Shown here piece by piece: positions 1 to 8,310 of a stretch of DNA of 64,000 nt (positions are counted from its first letter, which is position 1; the number at the start of each line of letters is the position of its first letter). The notes beneath the pieces are model-generated. The model saw nothing but the letters and a program-made list of their open reading frames with translations, ran no database searches and was not told the origin of the DNA. Source of the DNA: Terribacillus saccharophilus (GTDB taxonomy: Bacteria > Bacillota > Bacilli > Bacillales > Amphibacillaceae); assembly GCF_002272075.1 (NCBI RefSeq), contig NZ_NPBJ01000003.1:62001-126000 (forward strand). The letters run 5' to 3'. The position numbers and the translations under genes were made by a program.

Positions 1-618
1 TCATTTCGATATGATAGCGATCGATATACGTTCAAGCTGAAGGAAAAGGATCAGCAGATACAGCCCCTTGCCCAGATTGGTGATGGTTTGTTCGCTCAGT
101 TCTATTTCGATACATTTGAGGATGAACTGACTGCTGTACGAGTGCTGACTGATGAACAGCTCGTAATGGAGCGTCCTTATGACGTAACATATACTGGTCA
201 GCTGCCTGAGCAGCCTCAGCTATCGAATGAAGAATGGCAGCAGGTACAGGGAGGAATGGAACAGCAAGTCATTGAAATAACGAATGTTATGCGTTCACAT
301 TTTGATGTTCCGCCGCTCGAATGGAATGATCAGGTAGCCGCTGTTGCGCTTGGTCATAGTGAAGACATGCAGAAGCAGCAGTATTTCTCTCATGTGACGC
401 CAAGTGGTGAGGAACTTGGAGATCGGCTGGCAGACGGTCAGGTCAGATTCCAAAGTGCAGGAGAGAATATCGCTGCTGGGTATACAGATGCTCCTGCAGC
501 AATGATTGGTTGGCTGAATAGTGAAGGGCATCGTAAGACAATGCTTGACGCATCATATGAAGAGCTTGGTGTGGGCGTGTATCGTTACTACTATACCCAG
601 AATTTTCTTTTACAATAA
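1..618 (+). CDS. ylbC: CAP/SCP-like domain protein YlbC, 5' truncated
   Basis: The frame is open from the first base of the window, so the N-terminus lies outside it. The visible C-terminal half is a CAP (SCP/PR1) domain: a VIEITNVMRSHF-type first helix, the HSEDM...YFSHVTPSGE segment, then SAGENIAAGY and GHRKTMLDASYEELGVG, all classic CAP signatures. The portion upstream of about codon 70 fits the CAP-associated N-terminal region seen in bacterial YlbC/YkwD relatives. Such proteins are usually exported or membrane-attached, and their biochemical role is unknown. Position before ylbD-ylbE-ylbF matches the B. subtilis order. A hairpin with a T-tract follows directly, so it probably ends its own transcript. 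Confidence 0.85.
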   Translation, partial: SFRYDSDRYTFKLKEKDQQIQPLAQIGDGLFAQFYFDTFEDELTAVRVLTDEQLVMERPYDVTYTGQLPEQPQLSNEEWQQVQGGMEQQVIEITNVMRSHFDVPPLEWNDQVAAVALGHSEDMQKQQYFSHVTPSGEELGDRLADGQVRFQSAGENIAAGYTDAPAAMIGWLNSEGHRKTMLDASYEELGVGVYRYYYTQNFLLQ

Positions 619-652
619 CGGGGTTTCCACTGAGGAATCCCGTTTTTTTTTT
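619..652 (+). terminator. Rho-independent terminator after ylbC
   Basis: A GC-rich imperfect stem (CGGGGTTTCC against GGAATCCCG) is followed at once by a run of ten T. Confidence 0.8.
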
Positions 653-720
653 GTGTCATTTACCGGAGTCTTTCATACATTGGTCAGAGAGGGTATTTAT
701 CTGGTTAGGAGATGAATGTA

Positions 721-1146
721 ATGTCCGATACGAATTTGCATCCTTCTATTCAGGAATTTAGACAATTCGTTCAGCAGCATCCTAAGCTGATTCAAGAAGT
801 TAGGCAGAATCAGGCAGGGTGGCAGCCATACTATGAAAAGTGGGTGCTGCTGGGTGAAGAGGATCCGAGCTGGCAAGCATATAAAAATGAAGAGAATGCA
901 AAAGCAGAAACAGAGGAAAAAGCAGAGGCAGAGCAAACAGAAAAGGAATCAGAAGAGACAGGAAAAGAAATGTTTAACAAGGTGATGGGAATGGCAAATC
1001 AGTTAGATTTGCAAAAACTGCAGGGCCATATCCATCATTTGAATGGAGCGCTTGAAAATATAAAGCAATTAATTGGACAATATCAAGGTGTGAAACAACA
1101 GTTTCCTTCAAAGAAGAAGACGCCAACATTCTTTCATAAGGACTAA
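721..1146 (+). CDS. ylbD: YlbD family protein (putative spore coat protein)
   Basis: This small acidic, lysine-rich soluble protein of 141 residues resembles YlbD of B. subtilis, which is annotated as a putative coat protein. The N-terminus has HPSIQEFRQFVQQHPKL and the centre a W-x-P-YYEKW stretch; residues 60-85 are a Glu/Lys/Ala-rich low-complexity run. An upstream ATG at 712 is in frame, but AGGAG at 707-711 abuts it, whereas ATG 721 lies nine bases downstream and is preferred. ylbE follows after 14 bases, so the two are probably co-transcribed. Its function in this organism is not shown. Confidence 0.8.
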   Translation: MSDTNLHPSIQEFRQFVQQHPKLIQEVRQNQAGWQPYYEKWVLLGEEDPSWQAYKNEENAKAETEEKAEAEQTEKESEETGKEMFNKVMGMANQLDLQKLQGHIHHLNGALENIKQLIGQYQGVKQQFPSKKKTPTFFHKD

Positions 1147-1160
1147 AAGGAGGTAGGGTG

Positions 1161-1394
1161 ATGCGGCAAGAAATCTATCAAAGGTTGCAGCACCGGGAAG
1201 AACTGCTCCGTTTTGTCAGACTTCACCCGGTATGGTACCGCACACTCGCGCGTGACCCGAGCACATTCACTGATTTGGAAAAGCAGGCGAATTATTTTTA
1301 CGGTAAAACTGTTCCGCAGCGTATTGGTCAGTTTGGGGATCAGCTGAGCATGGTGAACATGCTGATACAGATGGCAAGAGCAATGCGGGATTAA
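1161..1394 (+). CDS. ylbE: YlbE-like protein
   Basis: This 77-residue protein belongs to the YlbE family of uncharacterised Bacillaceae proteins. It has the family-typical RQEIYQRLQHREELLRFVRLHP start and a W-Y-R-x-L-x-R-x-P motif, where the partner ylbD also has an aromatic-rich core. A GTG at 1158 is possible, but AAGGAGGT at 1147-1154 is six bases before ATG 1161, making that start better. It lies 14 bases after ylbD and shares its transcription unit. No membrane segment or catalytic motif is visible. Confidence 0.8.
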   Translation: MRQEIYQRLQHREELLRFVRLHPVWYRTLARDPSTFTDLEKQANYFYGKTVPQRIGQFGDQLSMVNMLIQMARAMRD

Positions 1395-1444
1395 ACACTT
1401 TTCATTTCCCTATTATTTGGTATGATAATAGGGGAGGTGGTTCT

Positions 1445-1882
1445 ATGTTTGCAACTATGGAATTCGTTGAGCTTCTGGAGAAGTCCGAGCAATTGGGTGT
1501 AATGATCCGTGACTCGGAAGTGATGGCGGCGTATAGCTCCGCGCAATCCGCACTCTACCAGAATAGCGAAACGAAAGCGAAAATCGACGCATTCACAGCT
1601 ATAAAGGAACAGTATGAAGAAGTGCAGCGATTCGGCAGATACCACCCTGATTACAGCTTCATCATGAAGGAAATCCGCAGCAAGAAGCGTGAGATGGATA
1701 TGGATGCCAACGTTGCGGCATTTAAAATAGCAGAGCGTAATCTGCAAAAACTGCTTGATGATATAAGTGCCAAACTCGCCTCAACTGTGAGCGAGAATGT
1801 CAAAGCTCCGCGCTCTGGTGCAGCTTTGAAAGACTCTGGCTGCGGCTGTGGAAGTGGCGGCGCCTGCGGGTGTGCTTCCTGA
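1445..1882 (+). CDS. ylbF: YlbF/RicF, subunit of the Ric (Y-) complex
   Basis: YlbF (RicF) forms a complex with YmcA (RicA) and YaaT (RicT). In B. subtilis this complex is needed for RNase Y-dependent mRNA maturation, competence, sporulation and biofilm formation, and it carries iron-sulfur clusters. The body (residues 5-120) is the helical YlbF/YmcA domain. The last 20 residues hold five cysteines (CGCGSGGACGC), the expected cluster ligands. ATG 1445 follows a GGGGAGGTGG ribosome binding site; M5 is an alternative. Length of 145 aa is normal. A terminator follows. Confidence 0.92.
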   Translation: MFATMEFVELLEKSEQLGVMIRDSEVMAAYSSAQSALYQNSETKAKIDAFTAIKEQYEEVQRFGRYHPDYSFIMKEIRSKKREMDMDANVAAFKIAERNLQKLLDDISAKLASTVSENVKAPRSGAALKDSGCGCGSGGACGCAS

Positions 1883-1889
1883 CAATATT

Positions 1890-1918
1890 CCGGTAAGCTT
1901 AGGCTTGCCGGTTTTTTT
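1890..1918 (+). terminator. Terminator after ylbF
   Basis: Stem CCGGTAAGC / GCTTGCCGG with a short loop is followed by seven T. Confidence 0.85.
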
Positions 1919-1984
1919 GTGTTGCCCCAAGGGGTCAGGCTTTGCTACACTAAGAAAAAAGCTGTAAAGCGAGGAACATCAATT

Positions 1985-2260
1985 ATGTTGACAAAACGGC
2001 AAGGAATCGTCGTATGGTTCCAGCATATGAAGAATATCAAGCAGCTGAAGCGGCACGGACACCTGGTTTTCGTATCCAAGAAGCTTAAATATGCGATGAT
2101 ATACGTGAACCTGGAAGAAGCAGAAGAGAGGGAAGCAGTATTGAATAAGCTGCCATTCGTCTCTAAGACGGCGTTATCTTATCGTCCCTTCATCCGTACC
2201 GATTTCGAGAATGCGAAACAGGATAAAGCGAAAGAATACGATTATAAGATTGGGATATAA
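1985..2260 (+). CDS. ylbG: YlbG family protein (UPF0298)
   Basis: This 91-residue protein begins MLTKRQGIVVWFQHMKN, characteristic of the YlbG/UPF0298 family of small cytoplasmic proteins of unknown function. The open frame extends upstream to 1919, but that stretch covers the preceding terminator. ATG 1985 with GCGAGGA upstream gives the family's usual length. It sits between ylbF and rsmD exactly as in B. subtilis. The ribosome binding site is modest. A perfect 9-bp-stem hairpin follows the stop. Confidence 0.88.
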   Translation: MLTKRQGIVVWFQHMKNIKQLKRHGHLVFVSKKLKYAMIYVNLEEAEEREAVLNKLPFVSKTALSYRPFIRTDFENAKQDKAKEYDYKIGI

Positions 2261-2265
2261 AAAAA

Positions 2266-2300
2266 GCCTGCAGGAAGAGCCCTGCAGGCGCCTTTTGTTT
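2266..2300 (+). terminator. Terminator-like hairpin after ylbG
   Basis: A perfect stem GCCTGCAGG / CCTGCAGGC with a six-base loop is followed by CCTTTTGTTT, a somewhat broken T-tract. A second inverted repeat (2381-2392 with 2400-2411, TGAAGCAGCTAT against ATAGCCGCTTCA) lies between here and rsmD but has no T-tract. Confidence 0.65.
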
Positions 2301-2474
2301 CCAATGAAAACAAACAGGCAAAGGGAGAGGAGAAACCGGAGGAAGAACTTATGGGGAAACGTAAGTCTTCTCCGTGTTCATGAAGCAGCTATTAGCGTGA
2401 TAGCCGCTTCAATAGTACAGTATGGACCGGCTTAGGCGGGAATATACATCGTTTTTTTGAAGGAGTGGAATGAA

Positions 2475-3041
2475 ATGCGAGTGATTGCTGGAGAGCATAA
2501 AGGCAGGGCGTTAAAGGCTGTCCCGAACCAATTGACAAGACCAACGACGGATAAAGTGAAGGAGAGCTTGTTCTCGGTGCTAGGACCTTTTTTTGAAGGC
2601 GGAGAATGCCTGGATTTGTTCGCAGGAAGCGGCGGACTTGGGATAGAAGCTTTGAGTAGAGGAATGACACACTGTATCTTTGTAGATAAGCAAGGGAAAG
2701 CTGTCGAGACAATCAAACAGAACCTGACAACCTTGAGGCTGACAGATTATTCGGAAGTATACCGGAATGATGCGCTGCGTGCGCTGAAGGCAGTCGTAAA
2801 AAGGGAGAAACAGTTTGATCTTATTTTTCTGGATCCGCCGTATCATAAGATGTCATACGAAGGTCTTCTGGAGCAAATTAGTGAAGCAGGTATTTTGAGA
2901 GCGAACGGACGAATTGTTTGCGAGCACGATGCGAAGAAGGAACTACCAGAGTTCATCGCTGGACTGCAAGCTGTAAAACAAGACGTTTATGGAAATACTA
3001 CCGCTATTACCATCTATCAAGCTGCTCGGGAGGATGAGTGA
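2475..3041 (+). CDS. rsmD: 16S rRNA (guanine966-N2)-methyltransferase RsmD
   Basis: RsmD methylates G966 of 16S rRNA using S-adenosylmethionine. The Rossmann glycine motif is visible as LDLFAGSGGLGIEAL, and the N6/N2-methyltransferase motif IV as FLDPPYHK. The N-terminus MRVIAGEHKGRAL is the family signature. AAGGAG at 2460-2465 is nine bases before ATG 2475; the longer frame from TTG 2457 would overlap that site and is rejected. Length of 188 aa is normal. Its stop overlaps the coaD start in TGATG, so the two are translationally coupled, as in ylbH-ylbI of B. subtilis. Confidence 0.95.
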   Translation: MRVIAGEHKGRALKAVPNQLTRPTTDKVKESLFSVLGPFFEGGECLDLFAGSGGLGIEALSRGMTHCIFVDKQGKAVETIKQNLTTLRLTDYSEVYRNDALRALKAVVKREKQFDLIFLDPPYHKMSYEGLLEQISEAGILRANGRIVCEHDAKKELPEFIAGLQAVKQDVYGNTTAITIYQAAREDE

Positions 3042-3514
3042 TGACGATTGCTATGTATCCAGGTTCGTTCGATCCAGTCACAAATGGCCATGTAGACATT
3101 ATCCAGAGAGCCGCAGCAATATTTGATAAAGTAATTGTGGCTGTTGCAGTGAACAGTAAGAAAAAGCCGCTGTTCAACGAAGAAGAGCGAATGGAGCTTT
3201 TGCGGCAATCGGTAAGACATATTTCAAACGTATCAGTTGTTAAATCGGAAGGTCTCACCGTTGATTTTGCCAGAAAACATGATGCGAAAGTTCTGGTCCG
3301 CGGACTGCGGGCTGTGAGTGATTTTGAAAATGAGATGCAGATTAGCGGTATTAATAGGCATCTAGAGCCAGGAATAGAAACTATCTTCATAACAGCAGAT
3401 TCAGCTTATAATTTCTTGAGCTCCAGTATCGTGAAGGAGGCAGCAAGTTTTAGAGCTGACATAAGTAAGCTCGTGCCTCCCCCGGTACAAGAAGCCATCA
3501 AGCAAAAATTCTAA
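3041..3514 (+). CDS. coaD: Phosphopantetheine adenylyltransferase CoaD
   Basis: CoaD transfers AMP from ATP to 4'-phosphopantetheine, the penultimate step of coenzyme A synthesis. The nucleotidyltransferase motif YPGSFDPVTNGH is at residues 6-17 and the second motif appears as LSSSIVKE near residue 127. GGGAGG sits seven bases before ATG 3041, which is preferred to GTG 3038. The 157-aa length is typical. The gene is convergent with ylbJ, and their last four bases overlap (3511-3514). Confidence 0.96.
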   Translation: MTIAMYPGSFDPVTNGHVDIIQRAAAIFDKVIVAVAVNSKKKPLFNEEERMELLRQSVRHISNVSVVKSEGLTVDFARKHDAKVLVRGLRAVSDFENEMQISGINRHLEPGIETIFITADSAYNFLSSSIVKEAASFRADISKLVPPPVQEAIKQKF

Positions 3515-4704
3515 TTTAATCGGCGTTTTAGCAGGATTAGTGTGCCGACTGCAAGCATGATGAGCGTGACTGCAGGACCGAAAGACGAAAGAAAACGAAG
3601 CAGCTCCAAGGAAGTATCGGGAGCTGTTTTTTCTTGTAAGAAGGTAAGAATGCTTGTTTCCTGATGCTTGGCGTAAAGCGGTCCATAAAGAATAGCTGCT
3701 AAGCCAGCAGCAATGAACCCATGCAGCAGGCGGGCGAAAAAGTACGGAGCAAATCGAATATCTGTTTCAGCGAGAATACTTGCTACTTGGGCTTGGACAG
3801 AAAAACCATTGAATGCAAGAATGAAGCTGACGATAATGATAGGGAAGAAAAAGTTAGATCCTGATGCTTGAGCGATCATTTGACCACCCATTGTTATTTC
3901 GAATAATCCAGAGAACATTGGGACAACTAATTCAGCAGGAATACCAAAAATACTAGTTAGCAGCTTTAAACCATATGCCAGGGAATCCGTTATGCCTAAG
4001 ATGAATAATAGCTTATTAAAAACGGAAAACATGATAATGAATCCGCCAATCATAAGTAATGTCTGAATAGAATTTACGACGGCATCTCCAAAAATCTTTC
4101 CGAATGGTCTTTTATCAGCCATACGTGTTTCATGCAATTCCCTAAAGGCGCGTTTGACCAGTCCTTTTTCCCTAACGTAAGACGAGCGAGGTTGGGATCG
4201 GCCGTAGAAACGCATGCAGATACCTACAAGTATATTACCTCCATAATGCGCTGCGGCTAATAGAATGCCAAGCTCTGCTTCCCCAAAAAAGCTTACGGCA
4301 ATCACTCCAACTATAAAAAGAGGGTTGCTAGCATTCGTAAAAGAAACAAGACGCTCGGCTTCAATCTTTGTCAGCTGTTTTTCTTGACGCAGCCGGCTTG
4401 TCAATTTAGCGCCTGATGGATATCCGCTGGCCATGCCCATTGCTAGCACAAAACTTCCGACACCCGGAACATTGAACAAAGGCCGCATGATCGGCTCACA
4501 GAAAACTCCTATAAAACGGACCATTCCAAACGCAATTAGCAGTTCTGCAGTGATAAAGAAAGGCAGGAGGGATGGAAAAACAACTTCCCACCACATATTC
4601 AATCCACGTATACTGGCCTGTAATGATGGGTCTGGATACATTATTAAACTTACGGCCAGTAGCAGTGCAGACCCAGCCAGCAGAACTGATTTCATTTTTT
4701 GCAC
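3511..4704 (-). CDS. ylbJ: Sporulation integral membrane protein YlbJ
   Basis: YlbJ is a polytopic membrane protein of the nucleoside-recognition (Gate) family, made in the mother cell during B. subtilis sporulation and needed for heat-resistant spores. At least eight hydrophobic segments are visible, with the SGYPSGAKL and NASNPLFIVGVI stretches typical of Gate domains in the first half. Start GTG 4704 is preceded by GGAGGG at seven bases; an ATG three codons later is also possible. It is convergent with coaD and divergent from ylbL. The ylbK patatin gene that lies between ylbJ and ylbL in B. subtilis is absent. A sigma-E promoter is expected but I could not identify one confidently. Confidence 0.9.
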   Translation of the reverse strand: MQKMKSVLLAGSALLLAVSLIMYPDPSLQASIRGLNMWWEVVFPSLLPFFITAELLIAFGMVRFIGVFCEPIMRPLFNVPGVGSFVLAMGMASGYPSGAKLTSRLRQEKQLTKIEAERLVSFTNASNPLFIVGVIAVSFFGEAELGILLAAAHYGGNILVGICMRFYGRSQPRSSYVREKGLVKRAFRELHETRMADKRPFGKIFGDAVVNSIQTLLMIGGFIIMFSVFNKLLFILGITDSLAYGLKLLTSIFGIPAELVVPMFSGLFEITMGGQMIAQASGSNFFFPIIIVSFILAFNGFSVQAQVASILAETDIRFAPYFFARLLHGFIAAGLAAILYGPLYAKHQETSILTFLQEKTAPDTSLELLRFLSSFGPAVTLIMLAVGTLILLKRRLN

Positions 4705-4870
4705 AGAAAATCCCTCCGATTTGTGACAGCTGTACTTCTTGAATTCGAAGTAGTAAACTTAAATTCAGCCAGTTTGTACAGGCTATCTTAACTATACGCG
4801 TGCTCAAAAGGTAAATATGCTTCTTCTTCTGAATAAGTAGAGAAAGCGGGCACAGAAGGGGAACTTGTAG

Positions 4871-5893
4871 ATGAAACAGAATGCACGTTATATCTTGTTC
4901 GTTATTCTGCTGCTGATCATCGTCTTCTGTTTTTCCGGAATTTACAGAATGCCATATTATGTATACAAGCCGGGTGCAGCAGATGCTCTTGATCCAATAG
5001 TCTCTGTAGATGGCAGTGAGAAGAGCGAAGGTGATATGCACCTCGTCACCGTACGGGGCGGACAAGCAACGCCATTCCAATATGTGATGGCTAAAATACT
5101 GCCATATCATCAAATCGAAAAACTTGAAGATGTTATACCAGAGGGTATTTCTGAGAAAGAATACACCCAAGCGCAGCTGATGCAGATGGAGAGCTCCCAA
5201 GAAGCTTCTACCGTCGTTGCCTATGAGGCGGCGGGTGCTGAACTGCAAATTGATTACAAAGGTGTATATGTTGTGTCAGTCGTTAAAGATTTGCCAGCTG
5301 ATGGCCAGCTCAAGCAAGGTGATCACATCACGGCTGTAGATGACCAGCAAGTAAAGGAAGCAACAGATCTGACAAGTTATGTCACGCCCAAACATGTGGG
5401 TGATACCATTACCCTGAGAATAGAACGAGATGACAAACAGCTGGAGAAGAAATTAAAGCTTCAAGCACTGCCAGATACCCAGATACCTGGTATTGGTATT
5501 ACGCTCGTAACCGATCGTGATGTCACGGAAGATCCTGAAGTGACCTTCTCAAGCGGACAAATCGGCGGACCGAGTGCGGGACTTATGTTCAGCTTGGAAA
5601 TTTATGATCAGCTGGAAGAGGAAGATATGACGAAGGGCTTTCAGATTTGCGGAACGGGCGAAGTAGATTATGAAGGAAATGTCGGCCGTATCGGTGGAAT
5701 CGACAAGAAGGTTGTAGCGGCGGATAAAGAAGGCTGTGATGTCTTCTTTGCTCCAAATGAACAAGATGCCGAAGATTCAAATTATCAGGTTGCGAAACAA
5801 ACAGCAGAAGATATCGATACAGATATGAAGGTTGTACCAGTCAATACCTTTGATGATGCGAAAAAATACTTAGAAGAAATGCCTGCAAAATAA
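4871..5893 (+). CDS. ylbL: Membrane-anchored PDZ/Lon-type protease YlbL (DdcP)
   Basis: A single N-terminal membrane segment (residues 7-26) anchors an extracytoplasmic protein with a PDZ domain (about residues 120-195) and a Lon-type serine protease domain. The catalytic serine is visible in GGPSAGL (S235) and the lysine in GGIDKKVVAA (K280), forming the Ser-Lys dyad. In B. subtilis the orthologue, renamed DdcP, degrades the cell-division inhibitor YneA during recovery from DNA damage; SepM of streptococci is a relative. The length of 340 aa is usual. A symmetrical terminator shared with the convergent tmcAL gene follows. Confidence 0.94.
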   Translation: MKQNARYILFVILLLIIVFCFSGIYRMPYYVYKPGAADALDPIVSVDGSEKSEGDMHLVTVRGGQATPFQYVMAKILPYHQIEKLEDVIPEGISEKEYTQAQLMQMESSQEASTVVAYEAAGAELQIDYKGVYVVSVVKDLPADGQLKQGDHITAVDDQQVKEATDLTSYVTPKHVGDTITLRIERDDKQLEKKLKLQALPDTQIPGIGITLVTDRDVTEDPEVTFSSGQIGGPSAGLMFSLEIYDQLEEEDMTKGFQICGTGEVDYEGNVGRIGGIDKKVVAADKEGCDVFFAPNEQDAEDSNYQVAKQTAEDIDTDMKVVPVNTFDDAKKYLEEMPAK

Positions 5894-5894
5894 T

Positions 5895-5927
5895 AAAAAG
5901 GATGCATCGCGTTGATGCATCCTTTTT
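5895..5927. terminator. Bidirectional terminator between ylbL and tmcAL
   Basis: A perfect 14-bp stem (AAAAAGGATGCATC / GATGCATCCTTTTT) with a five-base loop has A and T runs on the two sides, so it can serve both converging genes. Confidence 0.9.
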
Positions 5928-5928
5928 A

Positions 5929-7116
5929 TTATTCGAATATAGGCGGAGATATCTCTTGTCTGCGTGAAGCGGCAGCAATTTCGGGAGATAAAATACTGTA
6001 ATAGGCATCTGCTGCTTGCAGTTCTAAATCAGCAACTGGATGCATACCGTCCTTCAATTGAGTATATAGGGGAACGTCAAGCTGCTTTTTCCTTGAAGAG
6101 AGATATGCCTGTCCAGTTTTAGTCATGCCGAGAATACGTATATAAGGGCATGCTGCTCCATTTAGATGTTCGTTAATTATGTGCTTTTGAGTATTAGATA
6201 ATATGTGAACACAAACGCGCTGCAGCCTTGTCCATGTATAGCGTTTTGTTTTAATCAGAGATAAAAACTGCTGGAAATTCAACGACTGGTGTATATATTT
6301 TTTGAAGCGGTATTCCAATCCCTCATCCATCCCATGAATTTGGCGCAGTGTTTCAGCAGGTCGAGTTAAAATAAGATAGCGTAAAAGCGGGAAATAGGCT
6401 TCCCAGCTGTGAAGTTCTTCCGTTTCCAATAATTCAAATGTCTTTATTGGCACTGCTGCTTTCACTTCTTGTGTCTTCTCGTCCTGCCAAGCAGAGCGGA
6501 TTGATGTGGCACTTGCAATCGGGCCGGTAATAGACTGTTCATGATAATCTGCTTGTATACGGCGGATTGTATCTACCTGCATTGGTGTATAAAGCGACTC
6601 TGCTGCCTGAAGATATGCAAATCCTAAAATATTATTGGGGCTGCTAAGATCAAGTGTTGAGCTGATTCCGGCTAATTCATACGCTGTACGATTTGCTTCC
6701 GGATATGATAAGCCTTTATCCAGTTGTTGTTTCAAGATACTCTCAAATGCTGCCTGATTCTTTATCCGTTCTTTTAGTGCCTGATGGAACGATTCGATAG
6801 TTCCGTTTTCAGAACCGAATACAAGATGCTCTACTTTCAGTGCATCAAGGATGGAAACTGCTCCTTTAGCAAACAAATCAGCATGCTGCACCGCATAAAG
6901 GAAGGGCAATTCGACAACCAAATCGACACCAGAAGAAAGTGCCGCTCTTGTTCGACTGAACTTATCCAAAATGGCCGGTTCACCCCGCTGTGTGAAATTA
7001 CCACTCATTACGGCAATTGTGCAATCGCTCCCGGTTAATTTTTGTGCCTGCTGTATATGATAAACATGACCGTTATGTAAAGGGTTGTATTCGACGATGA
7101 GGCCGTTTGCCTTCAT
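5929..7116 (-). CDS. tmcAL: tRNA(Met) cytidine acetate ligase TmcAL (YlbM)
   Basis: TmcAL activates acetate with ATP and makes N4-acetylcytidine at the wobble position of elongator tRNA(Met). The nucleotidyltransferase-type motif VEYNPLHNGHVYHI is at residues 7-20 and the second conserved block is IAVMSGNFTQRGEPAILDKFSRT. The frame extends 16 codons upstream, but ATG 7116 has a good AAGGAG site and gives the conventional MKANGLIVEYNP start; 395 aa is normal. It is transcribed away from ylbN across a 343-base gap that contains a repeat element and a promoter. Confidence 0.93.
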   Translation of the reverse strand: MKANGLIVEYNPLHNGHVYHIQQAQKLTGSDCTIAVMSGNFTQRGEPAILDKFSRTRAALSSGVDLVVELPFLYAVQHADLFAKGAVSILDALKVEHLVFGSENGTIESFHQALKERIKNQAAFESILKQQLDKGLSYPEANRTAYELAGISSTLDLSSPNNILGFAYLQAAESLYTPMQVDTIRRIQADYHEQSITGPIASATSIRSAWQDEKTQEVKAAVPIKTFELLETEELHSWEAYFPLLRYLILTRPAETLRQIHGMDEGLEYRFKKYIHQSLNFQQFLSLIKTKRYTWTRLQRVCVHILSNTQKHIINEHLNGAACPYIRILGMTKTGQAYLSSRKKQLDVPLYTQLKDGMHPVADLELQAADAYYSILSPEIAAASRRQEISPPIFE

Positions 7117-7174
7117 AAGAAGACTCCTTTCTGTATTTTTTAGGTCTGTCACGGGCTTACTCACTTATTCCTAC

Positions 7175-7332
7175 GTTTCTAAACGGTTTCTTTCGCTTTT
7201 CTTAGGGTGTCTAGCTGCGAAAACCAGGAGCTGCGCCGGAATCGATAAATCCCTACAGAAGGAAGGACGCCTCCTTCCGGGCTTTCTCGTTTCCTTCTCC
7301 GCTCCTAAACGGTTTTCTCCGCTTTTCTTACG
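7175..7332. repeat. Bacillaceae-type intergenic palindromic repeat, degenerate
   Basis: Two imperfect direct copies of CTAAACGGTTTC..CGCTTTTCTTA (about 7178-7205 and 7303-7332) flank a segment with GTGTCTAGCTGCG, GAGCTGCGCCGG and the inverted pair AAGGAAGG / CCTCCTTCC. The parts recall non-coding repeats scattered through Bacillus genomes (TGTCTAGCT ... AGGAAGG ... CTTCCT ... GCGCTTTTCTTA). No transposase is present. Assignment is by pattern memory, not by a search. Confidence 0.5.
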
Positions 7333-7402
7333 TGTTATAATAGAAATAATGTTCTTTAGTAAGAATATAGGCTAATTATTGCCTTGGTGTAAAGAAAATA
7401 TA

Positions 7403-7431
7403 TTGACAAAGCTCCTGTTTTTTTTTACAAT
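7403..7431 (+). promoter_or_regulatory. Sigma-A promoter for ylbN-rpmF
   Basis: A perfect -35 TTGACA (7403-7408) is followed, after exactly 17 bases, by TACAAT (7426-7431), about 30 bases before the ylbN GTG start. Confidence 0.85.
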
Positions 7432-7459
7432 TACTTTTGTTGCCATGAGGTGAATTAAC

Positions 7460-7975
7460 GTGAAAATTCCGGTTCAAAAGCTTAAAGCTAAAGGTCTTGA
7501 ACCTTTCGAATTTACAGAGCAAGTGGATGTGTCAGACATCCAGGGCAAAAATGATATTCGTCGGATTGATCCAGTGAAGGTCAGCGGTCAGGCGACATCG
7601 TATGGAAACGATATAACTGTCAAGTTCGCAATAGATGGTAAGATGATTCTTCCGTGTGCGCGTACTCTGGTAGATGTACCGTATGAATTCCATGTTGAAA
7701 CGACTGAACTGTTTACTTTGTCTCCATATGCAAGCGCGGATGACGAGTCAGAGATTCATCCTGTTGAGGGAGAACTGCTTGACTTGAAACCGTATATAGA
7801 GGAAAATATCCTATTGGATGTTCCTTTCCGTGTTTTCTCCGACGATCCGCAGGCATTGGATAATGCTGCGAAAGAAGGAGAAGGCTGGCAGCTTGCCAGT
7901 GAGAAAGCACAGCAGGACAAGATCGACCCGAGGCTCGAGAAACTGCAAGCTCTCTTGAAAAAGGACGACGAATAA
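7460..7975 (+). CDS. ylbN: DUF177/YceD family protein YlbN
   Basis: YlbN belongs to the DUF177 (YceD) family, almost always encoded directly before rpmF and linked to 23S rRNA/ribosome assembly in some bacteria. The conserved LPCARTLVDVPYEF block, with its single cysteine, is visible near residue 65, and the C-terminus carries the DPRLEKLQALL segment. Start GTG 7460 is preceded by GAGGTG. Length of 171 aa is usual. rpmF follows after 31 bases with its own strong ribosome binding site, so the two form an operon behind the promoter at 7403. Confidence 0.92.
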   Translation: MKIPVQKLKAKGLEPFEFTEQVDVSDIQGKNDIRRIDPVKVSGQATSYGNDITVKFAIDGKMILPCARTLVDVPYEFHVETTELFTLSPYASADDESEIHPVEGELLDLKPYIEENILLDVPFRVFSDDPQALDNAAKEGEGWQLASEKAQQDKIDPRLEKLQALLKKDDE

Positions 7976-8006
7976 GCATTGTAACGATTGAAGGAGGTGT
8001 AGGACC

Positions 8007-8180
8007 GTGGCAGTACCTAAAAGAAGAACTTCTAAAAAAGTAAAAAACCAACGCCGTACACACAAAAAATTGCATGTACCTGGAATGGTAGAATGCTCTA
8101 ACTGTGGAGAACTTGCAAAACCACACCACGTTTGCAGATCTTGCGGACATTACGATGGAAAAGCAGTGGTTGAAGCGTAA
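8007..8180 (+). CDS. rpmF: 50S ribosomal protein L32
   Basis: This 57-residue ribosomal protein starts at GTG 8007 behind AAGGAGGTGT. It begins [21 protein letters not shown], the L32 signature. Two CxxC pairs (CSNCGE and CRSCGHY) form a zinc ribbon, so this is the zinc-dependent C+ form rather than a zinc-free paralogue. It is co-transcribed with ylbN and followed by a terminator. Confidence 0.97.
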   Translation: MAVPKRRTSKKVKNQRRTHKKLHVPGMVECSNCGELAKPHHVCRSCGHYDGKAVVEA

Positions 8181-8192
8181 GAAAGAAAGACG

Positions 8193-8229
8193 ACATCTGT
8201 CGGCAATATTGCCGATAGGTGTTTTTTTT
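8193..8229 (+). terminator. Terminator after rpmF
   Basis: Stem ACATCTGTCGGCA / TGCCGATAGGTGT (with G-U pairs) and an ATAT loop are followed by seven T. Confidence 0.85.
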
Positions 8230-8310
8230 ATATTCTATCGTCCGTTTTCTAGTCTAGCATTTTTCCCTCTCGCATACATTGATAGCAGAATAGAAGAGGG
8301 GGGAAGCGTT

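Noticed and set aside
4496-5248. A 250-codon frame on the minus strand spanning the ylbJ start and the ylbL 5' half
   Set aside because: It lies antisense to two well-supported genes, includes their intergenic region, and its translation has no recognisable domain.
8104-8310. N-terminal extension of rsfA into rpmF
   Set aside because: It reads through rpmF and its terminator; TTG 8311 with a strong ribosome site gives the family's usual start.
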